From Croceivirga sp. (GTDB lineage: Bacteria; Bacteroidota; Bacteroidia; Flavobacteriales; Flavobacteriaceae), in the NCBI GenBank assembly GCA_028281025.1, contig JANQKR010000037.1, forward strand, positions 62,001-126,000: DNA of 64,000 nt, in the 5' to 3' direction. Shown here in pieces: positions 55,190-64,000 of this stretch. The first letter of the stretch is position 1. The number at the start of each line of letters is the position of its first letter. Both the position numbers and the translations under genes were made by a program. The notes beneath the pieces are model-generated. The model did not search any database, had not been told where the DNA came from, and saw only the letters and a program-made list of their open reading frames with translations.

Positions 55190-55377
55190 ATGAAACCAAC
55201 AAGTTTAGACTATTCAATTTCTGAAATTAAACTGACCTACTCGCGAAAGGTCAAAGCGGCGGATATACCAGAGGTTACCAATTCAGATTTGGCCTATCGT
55301 CTCTTTCGGGCCAATTGGAATGATATGACCATCAATCTTTTTGAAGAGTTTAAAATCTTGCTTCTAAGCAGACGTTC
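55190..55377 (+). pseudogene. Truncated RadC-like JAB-domain gene
   Basis: From ATG 55190: LDYSISEIKLTYSRKVKAAD, then IPEVTNSDLAYRLFRANWND, then INLFEEFKILLLSR. This is the N-terminal part of the RadC-like JAB proteins common on Bacteroidetes mobile elements, which continue ILLLNRANKVLG and carry the HxHPSG metalloprotease motif. Here the frame runs after LLLSR into tRNA-like and repeat sequence, so the catalytic part is lost. The break falls exactly on the tRNA-Arg-like CTTCTAAGCAGACG. Confidence 0.65.
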
Positions 55378-55423
55378 GAGTTCCCGCAGAAAATCCTTCC
55401 GCGATCACGATACTCAAAAAACC
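55361..55423 (+). repeat. tRNA-Arg 3'-end copy (attR-like)
   Basis: CTTCTAAGCAGACG (55361-55374) equals the tRNA anticodon arm (51046-51059). AATCCTTCCGCGATCACGA (55392-55410) equals 51072-51090, and the match extends through ACTCAAAAAACC. The middle is rearranged. It forms the right boundary of a ~4.3-kb island whose left boundary is the tRNA itself. Confidence 0.8.
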
Positions 55424-55530
55424 TCTCCGCAGTATCCGCCAAAGGCGGACAGTGTTCTACTACTGCGGCATAACCGTTTCAAAAGTTTTGAGCATGATAG
55501 GGCGAAGCAGCCAAGCTACTTCGCAGCGGG
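55421..55530 (+). repeat. Structured ~110-bp repeat, copy B
   Basis: Same length and layout as copy A. The first hairpin is better preserved here (TCCGCC-AAA-GGCGGA inside GCAGTA...TACTGC), and the second is GCGAAG...CTTCGC. It directly abuts the attR-like tRNA copy on the right side of the island. Confidence 0.85.
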
Positions 55531-55653
55531 TTTTTCAAATGCCTCCGACTCGGGTACAATTTCAGTGGTCAATGTTGTGATTACCGTTGTTTTGGGCGTT
55601 ATCATCGAATTATTTTTCAATTATATTTAGCGTAGGAATAGAAACTTACTTCA

Positions 55654-56643
55654 GTGAAATACTTTTCTACAAATCTCTATCTAAAGATGCTTAATTGTGC
55701 CATAGCTGAAGGTATGTCCAGAAGTGATTTTGCGAATTGGCCCACTTCTATGCAGGAGGCGGAAAAATTGGAGGTTATTTCTGCAGAGGAGTTTTTGACT
55801 GCACACGAAGTACTTGACGATAAACTCGGCCCGGGGTTTGGAGTTCGGGTGGGCCAACAAATGATTATCGAGGATTATGGGGTTCTGGGGCTTTCTTGGC
55901 GCACGTGTTCCAGGGTTGGTGAGATTTTTGAACGTAGTGAACGTTACTTCAAATTATTGTCCAACACCTTTGTATGGCAAATCCAAAATGAGGGGAATGT
56001 TTCGCGGGTCCTCCTCAACAGGGAAGCCCATAGAAGGGGAATGGAATTGTCCACGGAAGCCAGTTTGTCCGCAACCGTAGTCGTGCTGCAAGCCATGTCC
56101 GAAAAAGATATTGTACCACTGGAAGTTAGCTTCAAGCACAAGCCACCTCAGGACTTGACCAGCTTTAGGGCCGCCTTTAAATGTCCCATATTGTTTAACC
56201 AACCGCACTATGCCATTAGTTATAAAACGGAAGACTTGGATTTAAGGACAGCTAAGGCCGACGCCAGTATCAACAGCTACTTATTGCAGCAGGTCGATGA
56301 AAAGACAAAGGGCATTAAAATCCCTGGTAGTAAATTTGTTCGCGATGTTGAAGCACTGATAACAGATGCGCTACCTACTGGTATTCCAAGTATTCACCAT
56401 ATTGGTGAGCTTACCGCTATGAGCAACCGAACACTGACGAGAAGGCTTTCCGAGGCTGGAGTGACCTACAGGGACCTCATCAAAAAAACCCAGGAGCAGA
56501 TGGCCAAAAACATGCTAAAGGATGAATCCAAAAGTATAGGGGATATTGCATTCCTTACGGGTTTTTCGGAACAAAGCGCATTTAACCGGGCTTTTAAAAA
56601 ATGGTCCGGTCTTACCCCTTCGGAATATAGAAAAAACGGTTAG
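55654..56643 (+). CDS. AraC-family transcriptional regulator with N-terminal ligand-binding domain
   Basis: 329 residues from GTG 55654. Residues ~15-200 match the ligand-binding domain of the OruR/ArgR-like AraC group (LGPGFGVRVGQQMIIEDYGV, GLSWRTCSRVGEIFERSERY). The C-terminal ~95 residues hold two AraC helix-turn-helix motifs (IGELTAMSNRTLTRRLSEAG, and DIAFLTGFSEQSAFNRAFKK ending WSGLTPSEYR). Repeated operator-like sequences lie just downstream of its own gene (56666) and upstream of the gene at 57909, so it probably controls both units. Confidence 0.92.
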   Translation: MKYFSTNLYLKMLNCAIAEGMSRSDFANWPTSMQEAEKLEVISAEEFLTAHEVLDDKLGPGFGVRVGQQMIIEDYGVLGLSWRTCSRVGEIFERSERYFKLLSNTFVWQIQNEGNVSRVLLNREAHRRGMELSTEASLSATVVVLQAMSEKDIVPLEVSFKHKPPQDLTSFRAAFKCPILFNQPHYAISYKTEDLDLRTAKADASINSYLLQQVDEKTKGIKIPGSKFVRDVEALITDALPTGIPSIHHIGELTAMSNRTLTRRLSEAGVTYRDLIKKTQEQMAKNMLKDESKSIGDIAFLTGFSEQSAFNRAFKKWSGLTPSEYRKNG

Positions 56644-56660
56644 TAGTTTTGTTTTGGCAT

Positions 56661-56735
56661 AAAATGTCAAAAGGTTGTCCTTAAGGGTCAAAAAACTCCT
56701 TTGACCACTTCCCACCTTTGTATCATCAAAAAAAA
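56661..56735 (+). promoter_or_regulatory. Presumed AraC operator and promoter, copy 1
   Basis: TGTCAAAAGGTTG (56665-56677) and GGTCAAAAAACTCC (from 56686): the core GTCAAAA occurs at 56666 and 56687, exactly 21 bp apart, i.e. two helical turns on the same face. It is followed by CACCTTTGTATCATCAA, also shared with copy 2 at 57797. It sits 55-80 bp before the cytochrome-like gene. Confidence 0.7.
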
Positions 56736-56744
56736 CCTCTTACG

Positions 56745-57113
56745 ATGATTGCATTGGTAAAACTCATAGTTACTATTTCATTTTCGTATCTCGCGAGCTC
56801 CAGTAGTATCGCTGCACCGCTTGCTGAAAACAAGGTTCGAAATTCTGAATATGTTTCAATTGCCGTAGCCGAGAGTTCCAAGGAAAGGGCTTTTCAAATC
56901 CTTGAAAATAAGTGTAATGTCTGCCACGAAAGGCGCAATAAACGCCGTGTTTTTACCATGGGGAATATGGATTCATGGGCGGAAGATGTGTACAGGCAGG
57001 TCTTTGTTAAAAAGCGTATGCCAAAAGGCAAGAATATCAAACTGACCTCAAACGAGTATCAAAATCTATTAACCTGGATATCATCCTCTAAAACCAACAA
57101 TTATGGAAATTAA
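56745..57113 (+). CDS. Exported c-type cytochrome-like protein
   Basis: 122 residues from ATG 56745; an in-frame TTG at 56718 lies in the promoter and is unlikely. An N-terminal signal peptide (LVKLIVTISFSYLASSSSIA). A single haem-binding motif CNVCH is preceded by AFQILENKCN and followed by KKRMPKGKNIKL (a Met that could be the sixth ligand) and EYQNLLTWISS. It is small for a mono-haem cytochrome but has the usual helix order. The last codons overlap the next gene by 11 bp, so the two are cotranslated. Confidence 0.8.
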   Translation: MIALVKLIVTISFSYLASSSSIAAPLAENKVRNSEYVSIAVAESSKERAFQILENKCNVCHERRNKRRVFTMGNMDSWAEDVYRQVFVKKRMPKGKNIKLTSNEYQNLLTWISSSKTNNYGN

Positions 57114-57594
57114 AATTAAATTGATTGTCTTACTGATCGGAATCCTATTTACCGGACTAACCGCTGGCCTATGTTTTACATGGTTTAATGCGGTAACCCC
57201 AGGAATAGGTCGTTTGGATGATTTGAGCTTCTTAAAAGCTTTTCAAGCAATGAACAGGGCCATTATCAATAGAACCTTCTTGATCGTGTTCTTTGGTCCA
57301 GCGGTATTACTCTTTATAAACGCTTATTTATTCAAGAATGATGGTATTGGTTTTTGGCTTTTTCTAGTAGCTGCTTTGCTCTTCTTTATTGGGTTGGGAC
57401 TGGTAACCATCTTTGGAAACGTGCCCTTAAACGAAATACTTGACACATCCAATCTGGAAGCATTGAGTACCATCGAATTGAAAGCACTCCGTACCCGGTT
57501 TGAAGACCCATGGAATCAATGGCATACGATACGGACCATCAGTACATTCGTATCCTTTATTCTATTATTAGTGGGATTTATATACACAAAATAA
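57103..57594 (+). CDS. DUF1772 integral membrane protein
   Basis: 163 residues with four transmembrane helices: LIVLLIGILFTGLTAGLCFT, FLIVFFGPAVLLFINAYLF, FWLFLVAALLFFIGLGLVTI and ISTFVSFILLLVGFIYTK. It contains the family motifs FTWFNAVTPGIGRL, FLKAFQAMNRAIINRTF, GNVPLNEILD and FEDPWNQWHTIRT. DUF1772 includes fungal anthrone oxygenases, but bacterial members have no established reaction. It is in an operon with the cytochrome-like gene under the presumed AraC promoter. Confidence 0.85.
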   Translation: MEIKIKLIVLLIGILFTGLTAGLCFTWFNAVTPGIGRLDDLSFLKAFQAMNRAIINRTFLIVFFGPAVLLFINAYLFKNDGIGFWLFLVAALLFFIGLGLVTIFGNVPLNEILDTSNLEALSTIELKALRTRFEDPWNQWHTIRTISTFVSFILLLVGFIYTK

Positions 57595-57741
57595 ATACGA
57601 GGATGATCACAACCTCAAATTTTTAAAGAACAGGAAAACATGGAACAATTCTTCTCCTTGCGTACCAATTTTACTTAGTTGGAACCCTTTTGTTACCTGG
57701 AGAGGTAATGGGTCAATAAAAGAAGGAAGTGACCAATTGAT

Positions 57742-57766
57742 AAAAGATGACCCGAGGTCATCTTTT
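57742..57766. terminator. Bidirectional terminator-like hairpin
   Basis: AAAAGATGACC - CGA - GGTCATCTTTT, an 11-bp perfect stem with flanking A and T runs, between the DUF1772 gene and the next promoter. Nothing else is seen in 57595-57741. Confidence 0.8.
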
Positions 57767-57796
57767 GTATTTGGGATAAGGGATACAACATGGCCT

Positions 57797-57874
57797 AAAG
57801 TGTCAAAAGGTTGGCTTTAAGTGTCAAAAATCTCCCTTGGGCACTTTGCACCTTTGTATCATCAAGAATAAAAA
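57797..57874 (+). promoter_or_regulatory. Presumed AraC operator and promoter, copy 2
   Basis: AAAGTGTCAAAAGGTTG and GTGTCAAAAATCTCCC: the GTCAAAA cores at 57802 and 57823 are again 21 bp apart, followed by CACCTTTGTATCATCAA as in copy 1. About 70 matching bases in two otherwise unrelated upstream regions argue for a common regulator and -7 region. It lies 80-110 bp before the NmrA-like gene. Confidence 0.7.
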
Positions 57875-57908
57875 ATAGAATACGTACAAAACTTTAAAAT
57901 TTAAAAAC

Positions 57909-58754
57909 ATGAAAACGGAAAACATTTTAATCATCGGAGGAACTGGTAAAACGGGTCGCCTGGTAGCAGAAAATTTAGGGCAAATGGGACACAACGTAAG
58001 GGTTGTGGGTAGAAAAACAAATCCGTCCTTTGATTGGGACAACCCAGAAACCTATGACGCCGCGTTGGAGCATATGGATAGGGCTTATGTGGTGTACTAT
58101 CCCGACTTGGCGGTTCCTGGAGCCAGGGATGCTATTGGAACCCTTACCGAAAAAGCGTTAAGAGCCGGATTGGATAAAATGGTATTACTCTCGGGAAAGG
58201 GAGAAACCGAAGCTGAAGCCTGCGAGGAAATCGTAGCCAATTCCGGATTGAATTACACCACGGTAAGGGCATCTTGGTTCAATCAGAACTTTAATGAGGG
58301 GGCATTTAAGGATTATGTATTGGCGGGTCATATGGCCTTGCCCATGCCAGAGGCGAGAATTCCTTATACGGACACCAGAGACATCGCTGATGTGGTCACA
58401 AAAGTTCTTCTGGACGATGGATTCAATGGTGAAATTGTTACCGTGACGGGCCCTAGAAAATTGACTTTCGATGAGGTTGCTGCTATCATTAGTGAAAAGT
58501 TGGGTCGAAAAATTCAGTATCAACCCATTTCAATGGAAGAGTTCAAGGCCGGACTTAGGGAAGCGGGACTTCCGGAACCGGTTATTTGGTTATTGAGCTA
58601 CCTGTTCACCGAAGTACTGGGACATTCTGAAAATCAGACGATATCAAACGATGTCGAAAGAATACTTGGTCGTAAGCCGATTACATTTGAGGAATATGTG
58701 GAGGCTACCGTAGCCTCAGGAGTTTGGAACCAAGAGATATCCCAAACTTTTTAA
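57909..58754 (+). CDS. NmrA-like NAD(P)-binding oxidoreductase
   Basis: 281 residues. Rossmann start ILIIGGTGKTGRLVAENLGQ with the GxxGxxG motif, followed by the typical NmrA/atypical SDR elements AYVVYYPDLAVPG, MVLLSGKGETEAEACEE, TVRASWFNQNFNEGAF, IPYTDTRDIADVV and VTGPRKLTFDEVAAIISEKL. There is no YxxxK catalytic pair in the usual place, so it could be a redox sensor or a quinone reductase-like enzyme. It shares its upstream control region with the cytochrome/DUF1772 operon. Confidence 0.88.
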   Translation: MKTENILIIGGTGKTGRLVAENLGQMGHNVRVVGRKTNPSFDWDNPETYDAALEHMDRAYVVYYPDLAVPGARDAIGTLTEKALRAGLDKMVLLSGKGETEAEACEEIVANSGLNYTTVRASWFNQNFNEGAFKDYVLAGHMALPMPEARIPYTDTRDIADVVTKVLLDDGFNGEIVTVTGPRKLTFDEVAAIISEKLGRKIQYQPISMEEFKAGLREAGLPEPVIWLLSYLFTEVLGHSENQTISNDVERILGRKPITFEEYVEATVASGVWNQEISQTF

Positions 58755-58765
58755 TGAATTGCATA

Positions 58766-58800
58766 GGGTTCCGAGAACCTGGGACAGGTTTTCGGAATCC
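58766..58800. terminator. Shared terminator between convergent genes
   Basis: GGGTTCCGAGAACCT - GGGAC - AGGTTTTCGGAATCC: a 15-bp stem with two G-U pairs, followed by TTCATCTTTTT. It sits between the convergent NmrA-like and permease genes. Confidence 0.75.
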
Positions 58801-58860
58801 TTCATCTTTTTGCTTTGTCCCCCTTCATTTATCCAAAAACAGCTGTCCGGATTGGGATGG

Positions 58861-60960
<2,100 letters not shown>

Positions 60961-61210
60961 GGTTTTTGCTTTATCGTATTGGATTCAGTGGAATTGGTAA
61001 GCCCTTAAAAGGTACTGTGATCCTTTTGTCATTACCCTTTCCCATCGGGATGGAAAATAGGATTTGGAGCATGGATATGCCATGATATCGGTCAGTAGGG
61101 GGCATGGAAAGGGAGTCTGTGGATTGTCTTCTTTTTTAACATACAAGGTAAGATTTTTCGAGGATTTGGCCTTGCTGGACAAAGACCGATAGCATAAAAA
61201 AAGTTTTGAT
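60961..61210. other. Intergenic, no gene seen
   Basis: Sequence upstream of the permease. No open frame with recognisable coding character on either strand; it probably contains the permease promoter. Confidence 0.4.
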
Positions 61211-61272
61211 CCATAACTGTTTCAAAAGTTTTACTGTTGATAGGGCGAAGCAGCCAAGCTAGTTCGCAGCGG
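61211..61272 (+). repeat. Structured repeat, copy C (3' half only)
   Basis: CATAACTGTTTCAAAAGTTT, then AGGGCGAAGCAGCCAAGCTA and GTTCGCAGCGG. It matches the second half of copies A and B; the first hairpin is missing. The stem reads GCGAA...TTCGC with one changed base. It lies left of the C10 peptidase pair. Confidence 0.75.
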
Positions 61273-61301
61273 TTTTTTTGATGTATGAAATTTAACTGGG
61301 T

Positions 61302-61353
61302 TGCCACACGAAAGGATTCGTGCGGCAGCGATGCGATATTTTATTTAAAATAT
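61302..61353. promoter_or_regulatory. Two inverted repeats upstream of the C10 peptidase gene
   Basis: TGCCACACGAA - AGGA - TTCGTGCGGCA (61302-61327, one mismatch), and the palindrome ATATTTTATTTAAAATAT (61336-61353). The first could be a terminator or processing hairpin, the second an operator. Confidence 0.4.
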
Positions 61354-61435
61354 TGGTATTCAATAGGAAGCAAATTAGATGCAATTTTACTGCGTATTAT
61401 CTTATTTAAATGCATTATTAATACGTTTTTCTTGG

Positions 61436-61443
61436 TAAATTTG
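61436..61443 (+). promoter_or_regulatory. -7 element of the C10 peptidase gene
   Basis: TAAATTTG matches TAnnTTTG, 19 bp before ATG 61463, giving a very short leader. Confidence 0.5.
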
Positions 61444-61462
61444 TGGGAAAAATCAATTTAGA

Positions 61463-62710
61463 ATGACAAAAAAAACAATCTACTTAATTGCGAACTTTAT
61501 GTGCCTTTTCATTTCATGTACCCAACAGGATAATGAAAGTGACATATCCGTTTTTGGCGAGAACAATTTACCTGAAGAACAGGACACCAATTTTATTGGT
61601 TCATCAGAAATCGAGAATATTGCGAATGACATATTCGTTACCGAAAAAACCATTTTTTCCAAAGATGGAATGAAAAAAAATATTGTTGATATAGAACCTA
61701 TTGGTACTAATGAAGAAAAGCCATCTTATTACATTATAAATTATGAGGATGGAGGTTTTTTAATAATGTCCGGAGATAAGAGGGCACTTCCTGTTTTGGC
61801 ATTTTCAGATGAAAACAATTTTGATCTCGATGCCGAAAATTTTCCCGGATTATTGATTGATTGGCTAGAATCACAGGATAGCTATATCAAAAAAATTCGG
61901 GAAGAAACTACAAACGATAGCATAATTTCTGTTCCAGAAGAGGAGTGGAATATCGAGAACATCGAGAACTTCATTGCTTCCAAAGCAAATAATAAGAACA
62001 CATCTGTTTTAGGTAAGACTAATTGCAGCACCACCACTCTCGATTTTCAATACGGCCCACTGCTTTCTACAAATTGGGGACAAGGTGTTGGATATAATAA
62101 CTCGGCCCCAGATTATGGTTGCACTGATTATATAAATGGAAGAACACCTACTGGTTGTGTTGCTACTGCTATGTCACAGATTATGAGATACTATGAACAC
62201 CCGTCGAGCTACAACTGGTCTATAATGCCAAATAATATCGGGTCTAATGAAACATCACGGCTTATGAAAGATGCAGGTGATTCTGTTGGTATGAATTGGG
62301 GTTGTAGTGGTTCTGGTGCACAGACCAGTAACGTACCAAATGCCTTAAAGTCAACATTTGGTTATAGTTCTGCAAACTATACGGACTTCAGTATCCCATA
62401 TACAAAAACCGAGTTGAGTCTAGGATATCCGGTAATTTTGCGAGGTGGTGAAAGAGTAACCAAATGGCTCATTTTTAACGTATATGACAATGGACATGCC
62501 TGGATATGTGACGGAATCAGGGAATATACAGTTCCTGTTCGTATTCAAGCAGGTCGCTGGGGCTATATAACGACTTGCCAGAATGCTTGGACGTACCATA
62601 TGAACTGGGGTTGGAGCGGTTCGCACAACGGCTGGTACTCTAGTGGATGGCAAGTTGGTAATGATTCGTTCAGTTATGAGGCCGGAATGGTGTACAATAT
62701 TAGAAGTTAA
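61463..62710 (+). CDS. C10-family cysteine peptidase (streptopain-like), lipoprotein
   Basis: 415 residues. The lipoprotein signal ends at CLFISC (Cys19). A propeptide of ~160 residues (DIFVTEKTIFSKDGMKKNIV and the C10-type PSYYIINYEDGGFLIMSGDK, then RALPVLAFSDENNFD) is followed by the papain-fold catalytic domain: YGPLLSTNWGQGVGYN, PTGCVATAMSQIMRYY with the nucleophile Cys232, and NGHAWICDG with His345; HMNWGWSGSHNGWY closes the fold. C10 enzymes are secreted as zymogens. The following lipoprotein gene, 13 bp away, may encode a partner. AT-rich compared with the core genes. Confidence 0.88.
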   Translation: MTKKTIYLIANFMCLFISCTQQDNESDISVFGENNLPEEQDTNFIGSSEIENIANDIFVTEKTIFSKDGMKKNIVDIEPIGTNEEKPSYYIINYEDGGFLIMSGDKRALPVLAFSDENNFDLDAENFPGLLIDWLESQDSYIKKIREETTNDSIISVPEEEWNIENIENFIASKANNKNTSVLGKTNCSTTTLDFQYGPLLSTNWGQGVGYNNSAPDYGCTDYINGRTPTGCVATAMSQIMRYYEHPSSYNWSIMPNNIGSNETSRLMKDAGDSVGMNWGCSGSGAQTSNVPNALKSTFGYSSANYTDFSIPYTKTELSLGYPVILRGGERVTKWLIFNVYDNGHAWICDGIREYTVPVRIQAGRWGYITTCQNAWTYHMNWGWSGSHNGWYSSGWQVGNDSFSYEAGMVYNIRS

Positions 62711-62723
62711 AAAAGTAAATAAT

Positions 62724-63212
62724 ATGGTTAAGAAAATTTTTTATGCCTTAGTAGCTATGCCCTTAATCTTTGGATGTGACAACGATGAGGGAGATTGTTG
62801 CAAGACCATCGAAGCAGTTATGTTTTTCGATGTAACGAACTCCGAAGATTTGGATTTGTTAGATCCAAATTCTGGAGGGATTGATACAAACCTAATAGAA
62901 ATACTATATACTAATCAGGATGAAGAAATGGTTTTAGTAAACAATTCTCAACTTGATGGGTCAAAAGGATACGTAATAATTGAACCTGATGCTGCTGGTA
63001 ATCCATATAGAATCAAAGTCTTTCTTAATATAGACTATATTGAGAGCAATGTCTCATATACACATATAAAATGGTCGTCTGATAACATGGATGAAATAAA
63101 AACTGAATTCGACCTATCGAATAATAATATTATTGCAAAAAAGATATGGGTAAACGGCGAACTTAAATGGGAGAGCAGTAGTAGTGAGCTATTGATTAGC
63201 CTTGTGAAGTAG
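62724..63212 (+). CDS. Small lipoprotein, unknown function, paired with the C10 peptidase
   Basis: 162 residues from ATG 62724; an ATG at 62643 lies inside the peptidase gene. The lipobox is PLIFGC (Cys18) followed by the acidic DNDEGD export-type stretch. The remainder is rich in beta-strand-like segments (AVMFFDVTNSEDLDLLDP, GYVIIEPDAAGNPYRIKVFL) and has no recognised domain. Position and operon with a C10 peptidase suggest a substrate-binding or inhibitory partner, as C10 enzymes often sit beside small beta-barrel inhibitors; this is inference. Confidence 0.6.
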   Translation: MVKKIFYALVAMPLIFGCDNDEGDCCKTIEAVMFFDVTNSEDLDLLDPNSGGIDTNLIEILYTNQDEEMVLVNNSQLDGSKGYVIIEPDAAGNPYRIKVFLNIDYIESNVSYTHIKWSSDNMDEIKTEFDLSNNNIIAKKIWVNGELKWESSSSELLISLVK

Positions 63213-63398
63213 CAAAATTGTCTATACCAAAGAGGGTGTCAAAATCATTTTTAGAAGTCAAATAAAAATTTGGCGGTCTTTGTAAATAAGGACAAACCTT
63301 GCGGGTTAGGACTTACTAGCGATGTTTTACTACATCATTTTAGTGCTGCTTTTATAAGTATGTATTATTGGTAAAGAAGAATTCCTGGGTTTTTCCCG
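63213..63398. other. Intergenic, no gene seen
   Basis: AT-rich spacer after the lipoprotein gene with no recognisable gene; it leads into repeat copy D. Confidence 0.4.
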
Positions 63399-63501
63399 CT
63401 CCGCAGTACCCGCAAAAGGCGGACTGGGTACTGGGAAGGTATAACCGTTTTAAAAGTTTTGATAATGATGGGACAAAGCTGCTAAGCTACTTTGCAGTGG
63501 G
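63399..63501 (+). repeat. Structured repeat, copy D
   Basis: CTCCGCAGTACCCGCAAAAG at the start and CTTTGCAGTGGG at the end. The hairpins are preserved with changed bases: CAGTAC...GTACTG enclosing CCGC/GCGG, and CAAAG...CTTTG where copies A and B have CGAAG...CTTCG. It is the most diverged copy and lies right of the C10 pair. Confidence 0.75.
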
Positions 63502-63609
63502 TAGTAACTTTTTGCAAATTTCAAGGGCGAACTTCATTTTTTACTTTTCAGGAGTTTTATCTAAAGTGGCTTTAAACCGCTGGTTATAATCAATCCAATT
63601 TATGCTCAT

Positions 63610-64000
63610 TTATTGCAATAATTTTAATTCCGTTCCAGTCAAGAATTCTATTGCATTTATTGCCGCCTCTTTAGTTAGAATTCCTCCTAAGGCTAAGTCC
63701 ACAAATTTACCTTTGATTACTTCGCCCCAGTTTTTCTTATTTAGCTTCTTCGTAAGATTTTTTAAATCTTCAATTTCTTTGAAAATTATTTCTTGCCCAA
63801 AACCTTGTTTCATAAGCATCTCCTCGAGCTTATCTAGTTTCTCAAATACCTTTTCTTGGCCTTTATGAGAAAAGTAGTCTGTCTCTTTTTCGATTTGACT
63901 TTCCGACAAATACCAGTCAAAAAGTTCTTTGAATGGTTTTAAAAAATAAGAATTAAAACCATCTTGTTGCTCATTGTAATTATGACCTCGACTATACCAT
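63610..64000 (-). CDS. Unidentified protein, 5' end beyond the right edge
   Basis: The minus strand is open from the right edge to the stop at 63610. It reads WYSRGHNYNEQQDGFNSYFL, KPFKELFDWYLSESQIEKET and so on for ~129 residues, including a heptad-like charged stretch (VFEKLDKLEEMLMKQGFGQE and EIEDLKNLTKKLNKKNWGEV, probable coiled coil) and a hydrophobic LALGGILTKEAAINAIEFL end. A shorter start at 63909 (TTG) is possible but upstream codons stay open, so the gene is truncated by the window. No family recognised. Confidence 0.55.
   Translation of the reverse strand, partial: WYSRGHNYNEQQDGFNSYFLKPFKELFDWYLSESQIEKETDYFSHKGQEKVFEKLDKLEEMLMKQGFGQEIIFKEIEDLKNLTKKLNKKNWGEVIKGKFVDLALGGILTKEAAINAIEFLTGTELKLLQ

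Noticed and set aside
51072-55423. CRISPR array suggested by repeated sequences
   Set aside because: Repeats are few, long, irregularly spaced and derived from a tRNA; there are no spacers of constant length and no cas genes.
55378-55630. Continuation of the JAB frame to 55630
   Set aside because: It runs through tRNA-like and repeat sequence; the codons after ~55377 are not homologous to the JAB family.

Overview
The window reads as a chromosome segment of a marine or algae-associated member of the Flavobacteriaceae (Bacteroidetes). The evidence is two SusC/SusD pairs, an ECF sigma/FecR/STN-receptor relay, sulfatases and lipoprotein glycoside hydrolases, weak Shine-Dalgarno sequences, and Bacteroidetes-type -7 elements (TAnnTTTG). 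Genus cannot be fixed by eye.

1-3.0 kb: edge-truncated Sel1-repeat protein, orphan response regulator, a decayed IS3-type orfA, and a Nudix-fold transcription factor with a broken Nudix box. 3.1-10.7 kb: a sugar-acid and 3-keto-glycoside catabolic block, made of SDR mannonate oxidoreductase, uxuA, a wrecked uxaC remnant, a two-domain DUF1080 hydrolase, two Tat-exported Gfo/Idh/MocA oxidoreductases and a LacI regulator. 10.9-21.6 kb: PUL 1, with ECF sigma, FecR, STN-SusC, SusD, a second DUF1080 lipoprotein and a GH92 alpha-mannosidase. These two blocks plausibly work together on a mannose- and uronate-containing glycan.

22-25.5 kb holds housekeeping genes (GNAT, flavin reductase, DinB-like, AlkD-like, an outer-membrane protein). 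25.5-44.1 kb: PUL 2, with a divergent sulfatase and GH43, a beta-propeller/Y_Y_Y/LuxR-type sensor-regulator, SusC, SusD, a GH144-type glucoamylase-like enzyme, GH3, an esterase, a sulfatase and an EEP-family hydrolase. GH144 plus GH3 suggests beta-1,2-glucan as substrate (inference). 44.2-48.6 kb: a compact SGNH-hydrolase / DUF5989 / SxtJ / carbamoyltransferase cassette. It is followed on the minus strand by TauE/SafE and ROK genes and a remnant of an FG-GAP (ASPIC/UnbV-like) gene.

51.0-55.5 kb is an accessory island at tRNA-Arg(TCT). The 3' end of the tRNA is repeated three times (51072, 51243, 55392). The island carries a two-gene operon, an SH3-like + ComEC-type metallo-beta-lactamase protein followed by a patatin-like phospholipase with two membrane segments, and ends in a truncated RadC-like JAB gene. 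It is the best candidate for an undescribed (possibly defence or toxin) system. A structured ~110-bp repeat family (51352, 55421, partial at 61211, 63399) brackets this island and also a second accessory pair (C10 peptidase + lipoprotein, 61.4-63.2 kb). Between them lie an AraC regulator with a duplicated operator in front of two nearby transcription units, and an APC permease fused to EIIA-like and RCK_C-like domains. The right edge cuts an unidentified minus-strand gene.
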